Part shown: piece by piece, positions 6,540 through 14,620 of the stretch | How positions within the stretch are numbered: the stretch's first letter is position 1 | Layout: every line of letters begins with the position of its first letter | NCBI GenBank assembly: GCA_041635265.1 | Contig: JBFJJV010000042.1 | Span: forward strand, 1 to 20,554 | Length of the DNA: 20,554 bases | Direction of reading: 5' to 3' | Source: Panacagrimonas sp041635265 | Lineage (GTDB): Bacteria; Pseudomonadota; Gammaproteobacteria; Nevskiales; Nevskiaceae | Made by a program: the position numbers and the translations under genes | Notes under the pieces: model-generated | Databases searched by the model: none | Seen by the model: only the letters and a program-made list of their open reading frames with translations | What the model was told of the DNA's origin: nothing

Positions 6540-7682
6540 TCAGTCCGCGAGCCACATCCTGACCTGATCAGTCAGCTGTTGAATGAAGCTGCCTTCAGGC
6601 ACCGTTTCCAGTGAAATCACAGGAACCGTGCGCAGCAGTTTGCCGTCCGATATCACCCGAATCTCGCCAAGCTTCTGATTCTTGGCGATTGGGGCGATCA
6701 GCGGGTCATTGACTTTGGTTTCAAGTTTCAACTTGTCTTTGGTATCTCGCGGCAGTAGCAGACTGGTGGCCGGCGCGCCAATTGAGAGTTGCTGGGTCTG
6801 TCCTTTCCAGATACGAACATTTGCCACCGGACTATCCGGGCCAAACAGGCTGACGGATTCGAAAAAGCGAAAACCCCAGTTCATTAGTTCGAGACTCGCC
6901 TGCGCCCGATAACGTTTTCCATTGGTGCCCATGACCACCGCGATCAGGCGTCGGCCGTCACGGTTGATCGACGACAGCAGACAATAGCCGGCGCTATTGG
7001 TATGACCGGTTTTTATGCCATCTGCATCCTTGTCCATATCCAGTAACAGGTTGCGATTGCCCTGCCGGATGCCGTTGTACACAAACTCGCGCTGCGCATA
7101 GACCTTGTAGTCTTCTGGAAAATCGCGGATCAGCGCGCGTCCCAGGGTCGCGACGTCGCGCGCGGTAGTGTAGTGCTCAGGCGCCGGCAGACCTGGCGCG
7201 TTGGTAAAGTGCGATCCGCTCATGCCCAGCTTGGTGGCGTACTGGTTCATCAATTCGGCGAAAGCCGATTCACTGCCGGCCACGTGTTCTGCAACTGCGA
7301 TGCTGGCATCGTTCCCGGATTGAATGACGATACCGTGCATCAGGTCTTCCAGACGCACTTTGGAACCGACGTTGAGGAACATGCGCGATTCGCTAGAGTC
7401 CTTGCCCTGATTCCAGGCCTTTTCGCTGATCAGGACTTCGTCGTCCCAGTTCAGCCGCCCATTCTTGACTTCGTCGTAGACCACATAGCTGAGCAGCACC
7501 TTGGTAATGCTTGCCGGTTCAACCCGCGAATCAGCGTTGCGTTCAGCCAGAATCTCGCCGCTGGCGTAATCCATCAACAGATACGAGCGCGCTTCAACTG
7601 CAGGTGGATCAGGGATTTTAGAGGCCAATGCAGGGCAGCCCAAGGTAAAAGCAAGTAAAGCTAGCAGTGCGCGCAGGGTCAT
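6540..7682 (-). CDS. dacC: D-alanyl-D-alanine carboxypeptidase (PBP5/6 family)
   Basis: This 380-residue low-molecular-weight penicillin-binding protein removes the terminal D-Ala from peptidoglycan pentapeptides in the periplasm. It has a short signal peptide (LLALLAFTLGCPALA) and all three active-site motifs: SITK with nucleophile S58 and K61, SGN at 122-124, and KTG at 224-226. After the catalytic domain comes the beta-rich PBP5-type C-terminal domain (about 275-365). An amphipathic tail, FIQQLTDQVRMWLAD, probably anchors the protein to the inner membrane. The start is ATG at 7682. A plausible promoter lies just upstream, so the gene may be transcribed separately from rlpA. dacA would be an equally valid name. 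Confidence 0.95.
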   Translation of the reverse strand: MTLRALLALLAFTLGCPALASKIPDPPAVEARSYLLMDYASGEILAERNADSRVEPASITKVLLSYVVYDEVKNGRLNWDDEVLISEKAWNQGKDSSESRMFLNVGSKVRLEDLMHGIVIQSGNDASIAVAEHVAGSESAFAELMNQYATKLGMSGSHFTNAPGLPAPEHYTTARDVATLGRALIRDFPEDYKVYAQREFVYNGIRQGNRNLLLDMDKDADGIKTGHTNSAGYCLLSSINRDGRRLIAVVMGTNGKRYRAQASLELMNWGFRFFESVSLFGPDSPVANVRIWKGQTQQLSIGAPATSLLLPRDTKDKLKLETKVNDPLIAPIAKNQKLGEIRVISDGKLLRTVPVISLETVPEGSFIQQLTDQVRMWLAD

Positions 7683-7723
7683 CAGAGAATCGAAAAGCTC
7701 AGTTGGATAAATTTGTGGGCAGG

Positions 7724-7753
7724 ATTATCGCAGCGCCGACGTGTTCCTGCGAA
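7724..7753 (-). promoter_or_regulatory. Predicted sigma-70-type promoter for dacC
   Basis: On the minus strand TTCGCA (7748-7753, 4 of 6 consensus bases) and GATAAT (7724-7729, 5 of 6) are separated by 18 bases. A TGC directly before GATAAT gives an extended -10. Transcription would begin around 7717, leaving a leader of about 35 bases before the dacC ATG. This is the best promoter-like sequence in the 114-bp rlpA-dacC gap. It is predicted from consensus only. Confidence 0.5.
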
Positions 7754-7755
7754 CT

Positions 7756-7767
7756 GTGAGCGCTCAC
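7756..7767. promoter_or_regulatory. 12-bp perfect palindrome, operator-like, beside the dacC -35 element
   Basis: GTGAGCGCTCAC is its own reverse complement and ends two bases upstream of the predicted dacC -35 box. Together with the T before it, the plus-strand sequence TGTGAGCGCTCAC matches 13 of 14 core bases of the symmetric lac operator. LacI/GalR-family regulators typically bind such palindromes with a central CG. The position suits either a repressor or an activator. Confidence 0.4.
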
Positions 7768-7796
7768 GCTCAAGAGATATGGACGGGCAGAGGTGT

Positions 7797-8783
7797 TCAA
7801 TCTTGCAGCGGCAGGGGCGAATAGCCGGCCGAACGCGCGCGGATTGTTGCTGCCTCGGTTTCCTGCCGGCTTTCAAACGGGCCGATGATCACGCGGTGCA
7901 GGACACGGCCGTCTTGCAGGATCGATTCCCGCACCGAAGCTGTCGGAAACCCTTGTTCATTCAAGTTTTCACGCGTCGCAATGGCATTGATCGGGTCCGA
8001 AAACGCACCTAGTTGCAATACGCGAGCGGTTTTCCATCGCAGATCGTTTGCTGGCAGGGCTGATGCCAGCTCAGATGCAGACGGCGGCGTCTCAAGCTCC
8101 ATATCTGCACTTGCCGGCGGCCAATTGTCCGGCGTGAGCGCTTCGACCCGCACTTCCGGAATCTCGCCGATCGAACCCAGTCGCGCGGCCGCGGCATAGG
8201 ACAGATCGATAATTCGACCGGGGTGAAATGGCCCTCGATCATTGATTCTCACGATGACCTGTTTGCCGTTGGCAAGATTGGTCACCCGTGCATAAGTGGG
8301 CAGTGGCAGGGTTTTGTGCGCCGCCGTCAGGGCGAACATGTCATAAGTCTCGCCATTGGAGGTCCGGCGTCCGTGAAATTTCTTGCCGTACCAGGAGGCC
8401 AGTCCTTTTGTGTCATAGCCCTCGGCAGTTTCGAGCGTGTGATATTTTTTCCCGAAGACGCGATAGCTGCTTGCATTGCCGCCGGCACTGGGGGGTTCAA
8501 ACGTCGGAATCGGATCGGGGGTAAGTTCTACATCCTCTGGAACATCTTCCCTGTTCGGCGGGCCGTCCTTTTCCCAGCGCGGCGCCGCGCCATGAACCGT
8601 CCTCGGCGGTCGACGACTGCTACTGGAGTGCTTCTCCTTGGTTTCCGGCGTGCTGGTCGGCGGCAGCTTCGAGGTTTCTGGCGAGCGGGGCGGGGGCGCG
8701 CGGTAGGGCGGGGCGCTGCTGCAGGCCGTCAGCAACAGAGCGGTTGCAGTCAGCGTGGCAGCTAAGTCTGCGCCCATCCTCAT
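7797..8783 (-). CDS. rlpA: RlpA, septal/outer-membrane lytic transglycosylase lipoprotein
   Basis: This 328-residue lipoprotein has a lipobox LTAC with C21 as the acylated residue. The next residue is Ser, which favours outer-membrane sorting. A Pro/Ser/Lys-rich linker spans about 22-105. The double-psi beta-barrel RlpA domain (about 127-213) starts GLASWYGKKFHGRRTSNGETYDM. E145, H156 and D182 keep the spacing of the catalytic E120/H131/D157 triad reported for Pseudomonas aeruginosa RlpA, which cleaves naked glycan strands. A SPOR domain (about 252-326, VLQLGAFSDPINAIATRENL) should target denuded septal peptidoglycan. ATG at 8783 overlaps the mltB stop (ATGA); a second in-frame ATG lies two codons later. 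Confidence 0.96.
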   Translation of the reverse strand: MRMGADLAATLTATALLLTACSSAPPYRAPPPRSPETSKLPPTSTPETKEKHSSSSRRPPRTVHGAAPRWEKDGPPNREDVPEDVELTPDPIPTFEPPSAGGNASSYRVFGKKYHTLETAEGYDTKGLASWYGKKFHGRRTSNGETYDMFALTAAHKTLPLPTYARVTNLANGKQVIVRINDRGPFHPGRIIDLSYAAAARLGSIGEIPEVRVEALTPDNWPPASADMELETPPSASELASALPANDLRWKTARVLQLGAFSDPINAIATRENLNEQGFPTASVRESILQDGRVLHRVIIGPFESRQETEAATIRARSAGYSPLPLQD

Positions 8784-9784
8784 CGCGATGAATGTGTGTG
8801 CGTGTCCAACTGCCCCATTCTCTCAGCAAGTTGTGCCACGGTCATGCCGTAGTAGACCCTCGGGTTATAGCTCATGACTGAATAGAAGTTGTGCAGGCCC
8901 AGCCAATACTCCTTGCCCTCGTCGAGGCTGAGTTCAATGATGCCCACCGGAATATTGGCCGGCAGTTCAACGCTAGCTGCAATGCCCAGCGCTTTGGCCG
9001 TGGACGCCGTGTGCGTAGTGCGCGCGGTATTGACCGGCGTTTCTTTAGGGAGTGGGCGAGTCAGCGTCGCGCGAACCATCAGAGGCTGGCCACGGCGCCA
9101 ACTGCGCTTTGGGTCATAAGCGACAAGGTAATTTGCGATGCTGCCGATGGCATCCTCGGCGCTCCAGAGGTTGGTGTCCCCGTTATCGTCGAAATCCACC
9201 GCCAGTCGGCGATAATTACTGGGCATGAACTGGGCCCAGCCCATGGCTCCGGCATAAGACCCTCTGGGCTCGCTCGGGTCGGTCCCGCTATCGCGGCAGA
9301 ACACAAAAAACTGATACAGCTCACTGAAGAAAAACGGCGTGCGCCGCGGATGCTCGAAACCTTGGGTGCTTAAGGCATCCAGCACACGCGTGGTGCCGGT
9401 AAAGCCCCCAAAATTGGTTTCTATGCCGAGAATGCCGGCGATGATTGGTGCCGGAACGCCGTATTGGGATTCGGCTCTGGCCAGCGTCTCCCGGTGCTTC
9501 GCGATGAAGTTTGCCCCCAGCCGGATACGCGCGGGATCAACCCGCTTTGAAGCATAGGTCGTCCAGGTCTCTACGCGTTCAGCGGCGTTCTGTTCGGCCT
9601 GGATTAACTTGGGGATGCGCTCGGCCTGCCTGAGTGCCGTTTGAACCTGCTGGAGTTGTTCGGCCGTGAATCCGTCCTTGACGGCCAGCATCTCCAGCAA
9701 TTCTCTGGCTTTTGGATGATTGCTGTAGTCAGCGGTTGCGGGCCAACAAAGGCAGAGCAAGAGGAGCAAGGTCAATGCGCGCAT
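8780..9784 (-). CDS. mltB: MltB-type lytic murein transglycosylase (GH103)
   Basis: This 334-residue periplasmic enzyme cleaves the MurNAc-GlcNAc bond of peptidoglycan with formation of 1,6-anhydro ends. The N-terminus is a signal peptide (LTLLLLLCLCWPATA) with likely cleavage before DYS. The cysteines in it do not sit in a proper lipobox, so a soluble rather than lipidated form is likely, unlike E. coli MltB. The catalytic glutamate is E122 in ILGIETNFGG, and the family hallmark SYAGAMGWAQFMPSNY lies at 175-190. The C-terminal part includes PRVYYGMTVAQLAERM. It is followed by rlpA with an ATGA overlap and is preceded by a 121-bp gap after rodA. No Shine-Dalgarno is evident before ATG 9784. 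Confidence 0.95.
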   Translation of the reverse strand: MRALTLLLLLCLCWPATADYSNHPKARELLEMLAVKDGFTAEQLQQVQTALRQAERIPKLIQAEQNAAERVETWTTYASKRVDPARIRLGANFIAKHRETLARAESQYGVPAPIIAGILGIETNFGGFTGTTRVLDALSTQGFEHPRRTPFFFSELYQFFVFCRDSGTDPSEPRGSYAGAMGWAQFMPSNYRRLAVDFDDNGDTNLWSAEDAIGSIANYLVAYDPKRSWRRGQPLMVRATLTRPLPKETPVNTARTTHTASTAKALGIAASVELPANIPVGIIELSLDEGKEYWLGLHNFYSVMSYNPRVYYGMTVAQLAERMGQLDTHTHSSR

Positions 9785-9905
9785 GAACGAAATATATTGG
9801 TGTTGACGGTGGTTGGACCATAACGGTTGACCGCGGGTTCGCCAAATTCGGATTCGAGGTTTGTGCAGTAAAGATGGTTGTGGCTATGTTGGCAATGCAG
9901 AGACT

Positions 9906-11030
9906 TCACGAGGCCAGAAGTTTCCGGTGGGTATGAATGGACATCAGAATGCCAAAACCAGCGAGCAAGCTGACCATGGAAGTTCCGCCGTAGCTCATCA
10001 GGGGCAGTGGAACGCCCACCACCGGCAGCAGGCCAATGACCATGCCCATATTGATAAAAACATAAACGAAGAATGTCATGGACAGACTTCCGGCAAGGAG
10101 ACGCTGGAAGCTGTCCTGAGCGCGCGCGGCCACCTGCAGGCCGCGGGCAATGACACCGATATACAATAGGATCAGGAGGCTGACACCGATCAAGCCCAAT
10201 TCCTCGGCATGCACGGCCAGAATAAAGTCGGTATGCGATTCCGGCAGGAAGTCGAGCTTTGCCTGGGTGCCTTCCAGCCATCCCTTGCCGGTGGGGCCTC
10301 CGGAGCCGATGGCGATCTTGGATTGTGCGATGTGATAGCCCGCGCCGAGTGGATCAGATTCTGGATCAAGCAGGGTCAGAATGCGCTGTCGCTGATAGTC
10401 GTGAAGCTGCGACCAGAGAATCGGCGCTGAGGCCCCGATCGCCGCAACGGCGCCCAGAATATAGCGCCAGCGCAGACCACCCAGATACAGCGCGAACGTG
10501 CCTGAGGCCACGATGAGCAGAGAAGTCCCCAAGTCCGGTTGAATCATGACCAGCATCGTCGGAATGGCGATCAGCCCCAGGGTCAGAATCACCGTGTGCC
10601 AGCGCGGCGGCAGGGGAAATCCATGCAGAAAGCTGGCCACCATGATCGGCGTGGCCAATTTCATCAACTCAGAGGGCTGAAAGCGTACGATGCCGAAATC
10701 AAGCCAGCGTTGAGCGCCTTTGGCTTCGTCTCCCAAGAACAGGGTGAAGGCACACAGAATCAGGGCGAGACCATAAAACCAGGGCGCGCCGGCTCGATAC
10801 ATCTCGGGCGGCAGATGTGCCGCGACGACCATCACCCCCATACCAACGGCCAGGCGCTGCGCCTGGTTGATCACCATGTCGGCAGAGTGTCCGGAGGCTG
10901 AGTACAGTACGGTTAGGCCAAGTGCGCAGATCGTCAGCAGGAGGGCGAGGAGCACCGGGTCGATATGCACCATCTCGAGCGTGCCGAGAACCGTTGAGTC
11001 GCCTCTGGTCTTGTCGGGGAACGGCGTCAT
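9906..11030 (-). CDS. rodA: RodA, SEDS-family peptidoglycan glycosyltransferase of the elongasome
   Basis: This 374-residue polytopic inner-membrane protein polymerises lipid II into glycan strands during side-wall elongation, in complex with PBP2. About ten hydrophobic helices are visible. SEDS hallmarks are GAQRWLDFGIVRFQPSE (W109 in the position of the conserved tryptophan), IQPDLGTSLLI, and PESHTDFILAVHAEELG. D268 in the last corresponds to the essential aspartate (D262 in E. coli RodA). The C-terminal region GVPLPLMSYGGTSM is also conserved. ATG at 11030 overlaps the mrdA stop codon as ATGA, matching the functional pairing of the two products. Confidence 0.97.
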   Translation of the reverse strand: MTPFPDKTRGDSTVLGTLEMVHIDPVLLALLLTICALGLTVLYSASGHSADMVINQAQRLAVGMGVMVVAAHLPPEMYRAGAPWFYGLALILCAFTLFLGDEAKGAQRWLDFGIVRFQPSELMKLATPIMVASFLHGFPLPPRWHTVILTLGLIAIPTMLVMIQPDLGTSLLIVASGTFALYLGGLRWRYILGAVAAIGASAPILWSQLHDYQRQRILTLLDPESDPLGAGYHIAQSKIAIGSGGPTGKGWLEGTQAKLDFLPESHTDFILAVHAEELGLIGVSLLILLYIGVIARGLQVAARAQDSFQRLLAGSLSMTFFVYVFINMGMVIGLLPVVGVPLPLMSYGGTSMVSLLAGFGILMSIHTHRKLLAS

Positions 11031-12925
11031 TCCTGACCGCCTATTGCGGATTCCCGCCCCTCTGGCGGCGGTGATTCATACAGGACCTTGCCGAGCAGAT
11101 ACTGATCCATCACCTTGCGCGCAATCGGTGCCGCAGACGAGCCGCCATGGCCCGCGTGCTCCGCGATGACGGCCACCGCAATTTTGGGGTCCTCAACCGG
11201 GCCATAGGCGATAAACAGCGCGTGATCCCGTAGGTGGAACGGCGTCTCGGTCAGCTTCCGGGCGCGCAATTCTTCCTGCGACATGCCGGCAACCTGGGCC
11301 GTGCCGGTTTTTCCGGCCGAGCTATAAGGTGCATCTTTGTACACGTTGTAGGCCGTTCCCCGGCGCGAAGACGTAACCTGAACCATGGCGTTTTCGACTT
11401 TGTCCCAGTCCTGAGTCAGGCGGTGCGAGATGGGTTTGAGTGGCTCCGGGTCCAGACGTTCAATCTGATTACTGATGGCATCTTGCGTGGCCTGTACCAC
11501 ATGAGGTTTGAAGCCGCGTCCGCGCATGGCCATGCGCGCGGTGATCTGGGCCAGTTGGATCGGTGTCGTGGTCAGATAGCCTTGGCCGATTCCCACATTG
11601 AGTGTCTCCCCGGGGTACCAGATCTGTTGGCGCGTTCGCTGCTTCCATTCAGGCGAAGGTAACAGGCCGCTGTGTTCCAGAGGCAGATCAACACCGGTCG
11701 GGCTGCCCAGCCCAAATAGGTCCATGAAGCTGTTGATGCGCTTGATGCCGAGCCCTTCGGCCACCTTGTAGAAATAGATATCGCAGGACTGAGTCACCGC
11801 GCTGGCCATATTCATCCAGCCGTGGCCGGTGCGCTTCCAGCATCGATATTTTCGGTTGGTACGGGCGATCCCCATGCTGCCGCTGCAGAACTCACTGTGA
11901 GCGGGTTGCAATGTGTCGTACTCGTAGCCGGCCAGCGCCATGAAGGGTTTCACTGTGGAGCCGGGCGGATAGGCTCCTTGCAGGGCGCGGTTGTAGAGCG
12001 GTCGCCGGCGGTTATCGCGCAATGCGTTGTAACTGGCGTGATCAATGCCTGCCACAAACAGTTGCGGGTCGAAAGTCGGCATCGAGACCAGCGCGATGAC
12101 CTCGCCGTTGCGCGGATCAAGCGCTACGACCGCGCCATCGAGACCGCCCAGGGCGTCTTGCGCCACCTGTTGGACCTTGGAGTCAATGGTCAGGATCAGA
12201 TTTTTGCCCGGTGCGCCCTGTTTGTAATCGAGTTCGCGCAGGGGCCGGCCGTAGGCATTGGCTTCGATGATCTTGGTGCCCGGCGTGCCACGTAGCTCCT
12301 CCTCGTGCGAGCGCTCGACTCCGACCTTCCCTATCTGAGACAGTCCCCGGTAGGCGGTGGCTTCAATTTGATTGAGCTCTCTTTCAGTGATGCCGCCCAC
12401 ATAACCCACCACATGGGCGGCGGCTGCGCCCAGAGGATAGCTGCGCGTCAATTTGGCGTTCACATCTACGCCGGGGAACTGGTAGCGGTTGAGCTGAAAC
12501 TGCGCGACTTGCTGCTGGGTGAGATTGCCGCGTAGGGGAACGGCCCGATAGCGCGGCGTTTTTGCGACGCGTTCGCGGAAGCGATCGATTTCATAATCAT
12601 CGAGTTCAGCGAGGGGCCGCAACCGCTCCAGCAGCCCGTTCATGTCCTTGACCTGTTCCGGAACCACTTCGAGTACGAACGCAGGTTTATTTTCGGCCAG
12701 CAGAACGCCATTGCGGTCCGTAACCAGTCCGCGTACTGGCGGTACCGCGGACAGGCGCATGCGATTTTCTTCGGCGCGCGTGACGTAGTATTCGCGATCA
12801 ATGATCTGCAGCTTGACCAGCCTGAACACAATCAGGGCGGTCAACGCCAGACCCACACCCACAGCGACCCAGATGCGGGCCATGAAGACGTGTTTTTCGC
12901 GTGGTGGGTCTTTTAGTTTTTCCAA
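11027..12925 (-). CDS. mrdA: PBP2, elongasome D,D-transpeptidase
   Basis: This 632-residue class B penicillin-binding protein cross-links new peptidoglycan during elongation. There is one N-terminal membrane helix (about 17-40), then the pedestal domain with RGLVTDRNGVLLAENKPAF (65-83). The transpeptidase domain has all motifs: GSTVKP with nucleophile S323 and K326, SCD (380-382) and KTGTA (K539). The start at 12925 is a TTG codon. I prefer it to the ATG at residue 15 because the LKDPPREKH stretch before the membrane helix resembles the usual PBP2 N-terminus (LKDH.RE). It follows mreD after 30 bases and overlaps rodA by 4. Confidence 0.96.
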   Translation of the reverse strand: MEKLKDPPREKHVFMARIWVAVGVGLALTALIVFRLVKLQIIDREYYVTRAEENRMRLSAVPPVRGLVTDRNGVLLAENKPAFVLEVVPEQVKDMNGLLERLRPLAELDDYEIDRFRERVAKTPRYRAVPLRGNLTQQQVAQFQLNRYQFPGVDVNAKLTRSYPLGAAAAHVVGYVGGITERELNQIEATAYRGLSQIGKVGVERSHEEELRGTPGTKIIEANAYGRPLRELDYKQGAPGKNLILTIDSKVQQVAQDALGGLDGAVVALDPRNGEVIALVSMPTFDPQLFVAGIDHASYNALRDNRRRPLYNRALQGAYPPGSTVKPFMALAGYEYDTLQPAHSEFCSGSMGIARTNRKYRCWKRTGHGWMNMASAVTQSCDIYFYKVAEGLGIKRINSFMDLFGLGSPTGVDLPLEHSGLLPSPEWKQRTRQQIWYPGETLNVGIGQGYLTTTPIQLAQITARMAMRGRGFKPHVVQATQDAISNQIERLDPEPLKPISHRLTQDWDKVENAMVQVTSSRRGTAYNVYKDAPYSSAGKTGTAQVAGMSQEELRARKLTETPFHLRDHALFIAYGPVEDPKIAVAVIAEHAGHGGSSAAPIARKVMDQYLLGKVLYESPPPEGRESAIGGQE

Positions 12926-12955
12926 TCCGGGATATCGGGTTTCTTCAAGTCAGAA

Positions 12956-13435
12956 CTATTCCTGTGCCTTATAGCGGGCGAAGCGTGCCATGACTGAGAA
13001 CACCAGCGGCCAGAAAAGTGCACTGCTCAGCACTGGCGTCCAGCGTAGCCACGGGTCTGCACTGTGACGAAAGAGTGTGTCGATAAGTGTCATCAGCAGG
13101 CAGTAAACGGCCCACGCCGGGATCAGCGCGATGGTCGATTGCCATACCGGGAACAGAATAATGATTCCACGCAGTCTCGACATACCATAAACCAGAATAA
13201 CCAGACCGCCCGTATGCTGGCCAAGCACCGTGTTGTAATGAACATCCAGCGCGATTCCCATGACGAAGGCCGCGATAAAACAGTGGACGCGCGGTTCAAC
13301 CAGCGCCCAATACACCAGCATCATGGGAATCCACAGCGGCCGCAGGGCTGCTATAGCGTCCGCCAAGGGCACTAGTTGGAGGCAGAATGCGATGAGCAGA
13401 CTGAGCCAGAACGTGGGGTGGGGCGTCCGGCTCAT
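12956..13435 (-). CDS. mreD: MreD, rod shape-determining membrane protein
   Basis: This 159-residue protein is mostly hydrophobic, with about five membrane helices (for example FWLSLLIAFCLQLVPLADAIAAL, LWIPMMLVYWALVEP, FIAAFVMGIALDVHYNTVLGQH). The pattern RPLWIPMMLVYWAL...GIALDV...LGQH is characteristic of MreD. It partners MreC in linking cytoplasmic MreB to the PBP2-RodA synthase. Identity rests on the sequence pattern together with its position between mreC and mrdA. ATG at 13435 overlaps the mreC stop codon (ATGA), so translation is coupled. Confidence 0.95.
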   Translation of the reverse strand: MSRTPHPTFWLSLLIAFCLQLVPLADAIAALRPLWIPMMLVYWALVEPRVHCFIAAFVMGIALDVHYNTVLGQHTGGLVILVYGMSRLRGIIILFPVWQSTIALIPAWAVYCLLMTLIDTLFRHSADPWLRWTPVLSSALFWPLVFSVMARFARYKAQE

Positions 13436-14391
13436 GGTGCCGGCGCAGCACGCGCCGGTTTCGCGGGTCTCTGCTCTAAGGCAACGCCGGATTCGATCGC
13501 TTCAGCGGCAATAGCATCTTCAGCCTGATCCTGATCTATCACGGGATGCTCACTCCAGACCAGAAGCGCCTGTCGTCCCCGGCCGACTTGCGCCGCAGGC
13601 ATCGCCACCGCTTCCTTGAAATGACCGCCGGGGGTGTGGCTGACTTTGACCACGCGACCCACGGGGAAGCCCGCCGGAAAGCGCCCGCCCAAAGAGGACG
13701 AGACAACCAGATCTCCTTGCTCAATCTCCGCGTTCGCCGGCAGAAAGGAGAGGCGCAAACCCTGGCCATTGCCCTGTCCTAGCGCAATGGCCTGTAATCC
13801 AGTGCGATTGACCTCTACCGGGATGCCGTGATCGGGGTCGGTTACCAGCAAGGCGATCGCGGTTCGCGGCAGGACGCGGATGACCTGTCCCAGAACGCCC
13901 TTGGCATCGACGATGGCCTGCCCCCGGTATACCCCATCTCGGGCGCCCTTGTTCAGGGCAATCTGCTGTCGGTAAGGATCCTGATTCGCCGCCATGATAT
14001 CAACTACCGCCACATGATCGATCAGTTTTTTGGAGGCCTGCAGAAGGTTGCGAATCTGCAGATTTTCTGCCCTCAGAGAGGCGTACTTCTGTAGCTGGGC
14101 CTCAAGTTGTAACTGCCGGGACTTGAGCAGTTCGTTTTCTGCCAAGAGCCTGTTGCGCGTCGAGAAATATTTTGAAATATCAGATAGGTGGCTCGGAATT
14201 TCACTGACCCACACAACTGGCGACAGGGCGACGGAGATCCAGTCTCGCGGTTTTTCCAGTTTGTCGCCATCCACTTCTGCCGCCATGAGGCAGCCGCAGG
14301 CAAACAGCAGGATGAGCGTCTTGACGCCAATGCCGGGACCACGCGGGAACAAAGGCCGGGGACTGTTATTCAGTGAATTCAATGCAGGCAT
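13432..14391 (-). CDS. mreC: MreC, rod shape-determining periplasmic scaffold
   Basis: This 319-residue protein has one N-terminal membrane helix (about 21-38). A coiled-coil segment follows (about 75-118, RNRLLAENELLKSRQLQLEAQLQKYASLRAENLQIRNLL). The beta-rich core includes VVDIMAANQDPYRQQIALNKGARDGVYRGQAIVDAKGVLGQV and VVSSSLGGRFPAGFPVG, both typical of MreC. The tail after about residue 290 is rich in Ala, Glu and Pro and probably disordered. MreC oligomerises in the periplasm and activates PBP2. ATG at 14391 has no strong ribosome-binding site. It is 229 bases from mreB, unusually far compared with the tight packing downstream, so a separate promoter is possible. Confidence 0.96.
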   Translation of the reverse strand: MPALNSLNNSPRPLFPRGPGIGVKTLILLFACGCLMAAEVDGDKLEKPRDWISVALSPVVWVSEIPSHLSDISKYFSTRNRLLAENELLKSRQLQLEAQLQKYASLRAENLQIRNLLQASKKLIDHVAVVDIMAANQDPYRQQIALNKGARDGVYRGQAIVDAKGVLGQVIRVLPRTAIALLVTDPDHGIPVEVNRTGLQAIALGQGNGQGLRLSFLPANAEIEQGDLVVSSSLGGRFPAGFPVGRVVKVSHTPGGHFKEAVAMPAAQVGRGRQALLVWSEHPVIDQDQAEDAIAAEAIESGVALEQRPAKPARAAPAP

Positions 14392-14620
14392 TTTGACCGC
14401 CCGCGAAGCAATTTATTTCCCCAGAGTCGGTCGATCATTGGGATCAGCGTAATTTCTTGCAGGTCAGGCGCAGATTAGACGCCGCGCGGCAGACTCGCAA
14501 TGCCTTCGCAGCCTTTTTCCGGTGTCTGCTCAGGCGCTTGCAAGCAGATCCGCATGCCGGCCGTCGTAATATAGGTGTGATTTTTTATCGAATGAAACGC
14601 TAATGCACCAGCAAATCACA
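14392..14620 (-). promoter_or_regulatory. 229-bp mreB-mreC spacer with a candidate internal promoter
   Basis: No gene is visible here. On the minus strand TATATT (14568-14573, 5 of 6 consensus bases) sits 17 bases after TTCATT (14591-14596, 3 of 6). This could start an mreCD-mrdA-rodA transcript with a leader of about 170 bases. Two perfect 10-bp palindromes also occur: GCCGCGCGGC at 14481-14490 and GCTTGCAAGC at 14536-14545. Neither is followed by a T-run, so a terminator for mreB is not apparent. Confidence 0.3.

Noticed and set aside
8182..8200. CGCGGCCGCG palindrome within rlpA
   Set aside because: Short GC-only palindromes of this kind are common in coding DNA of this composition.
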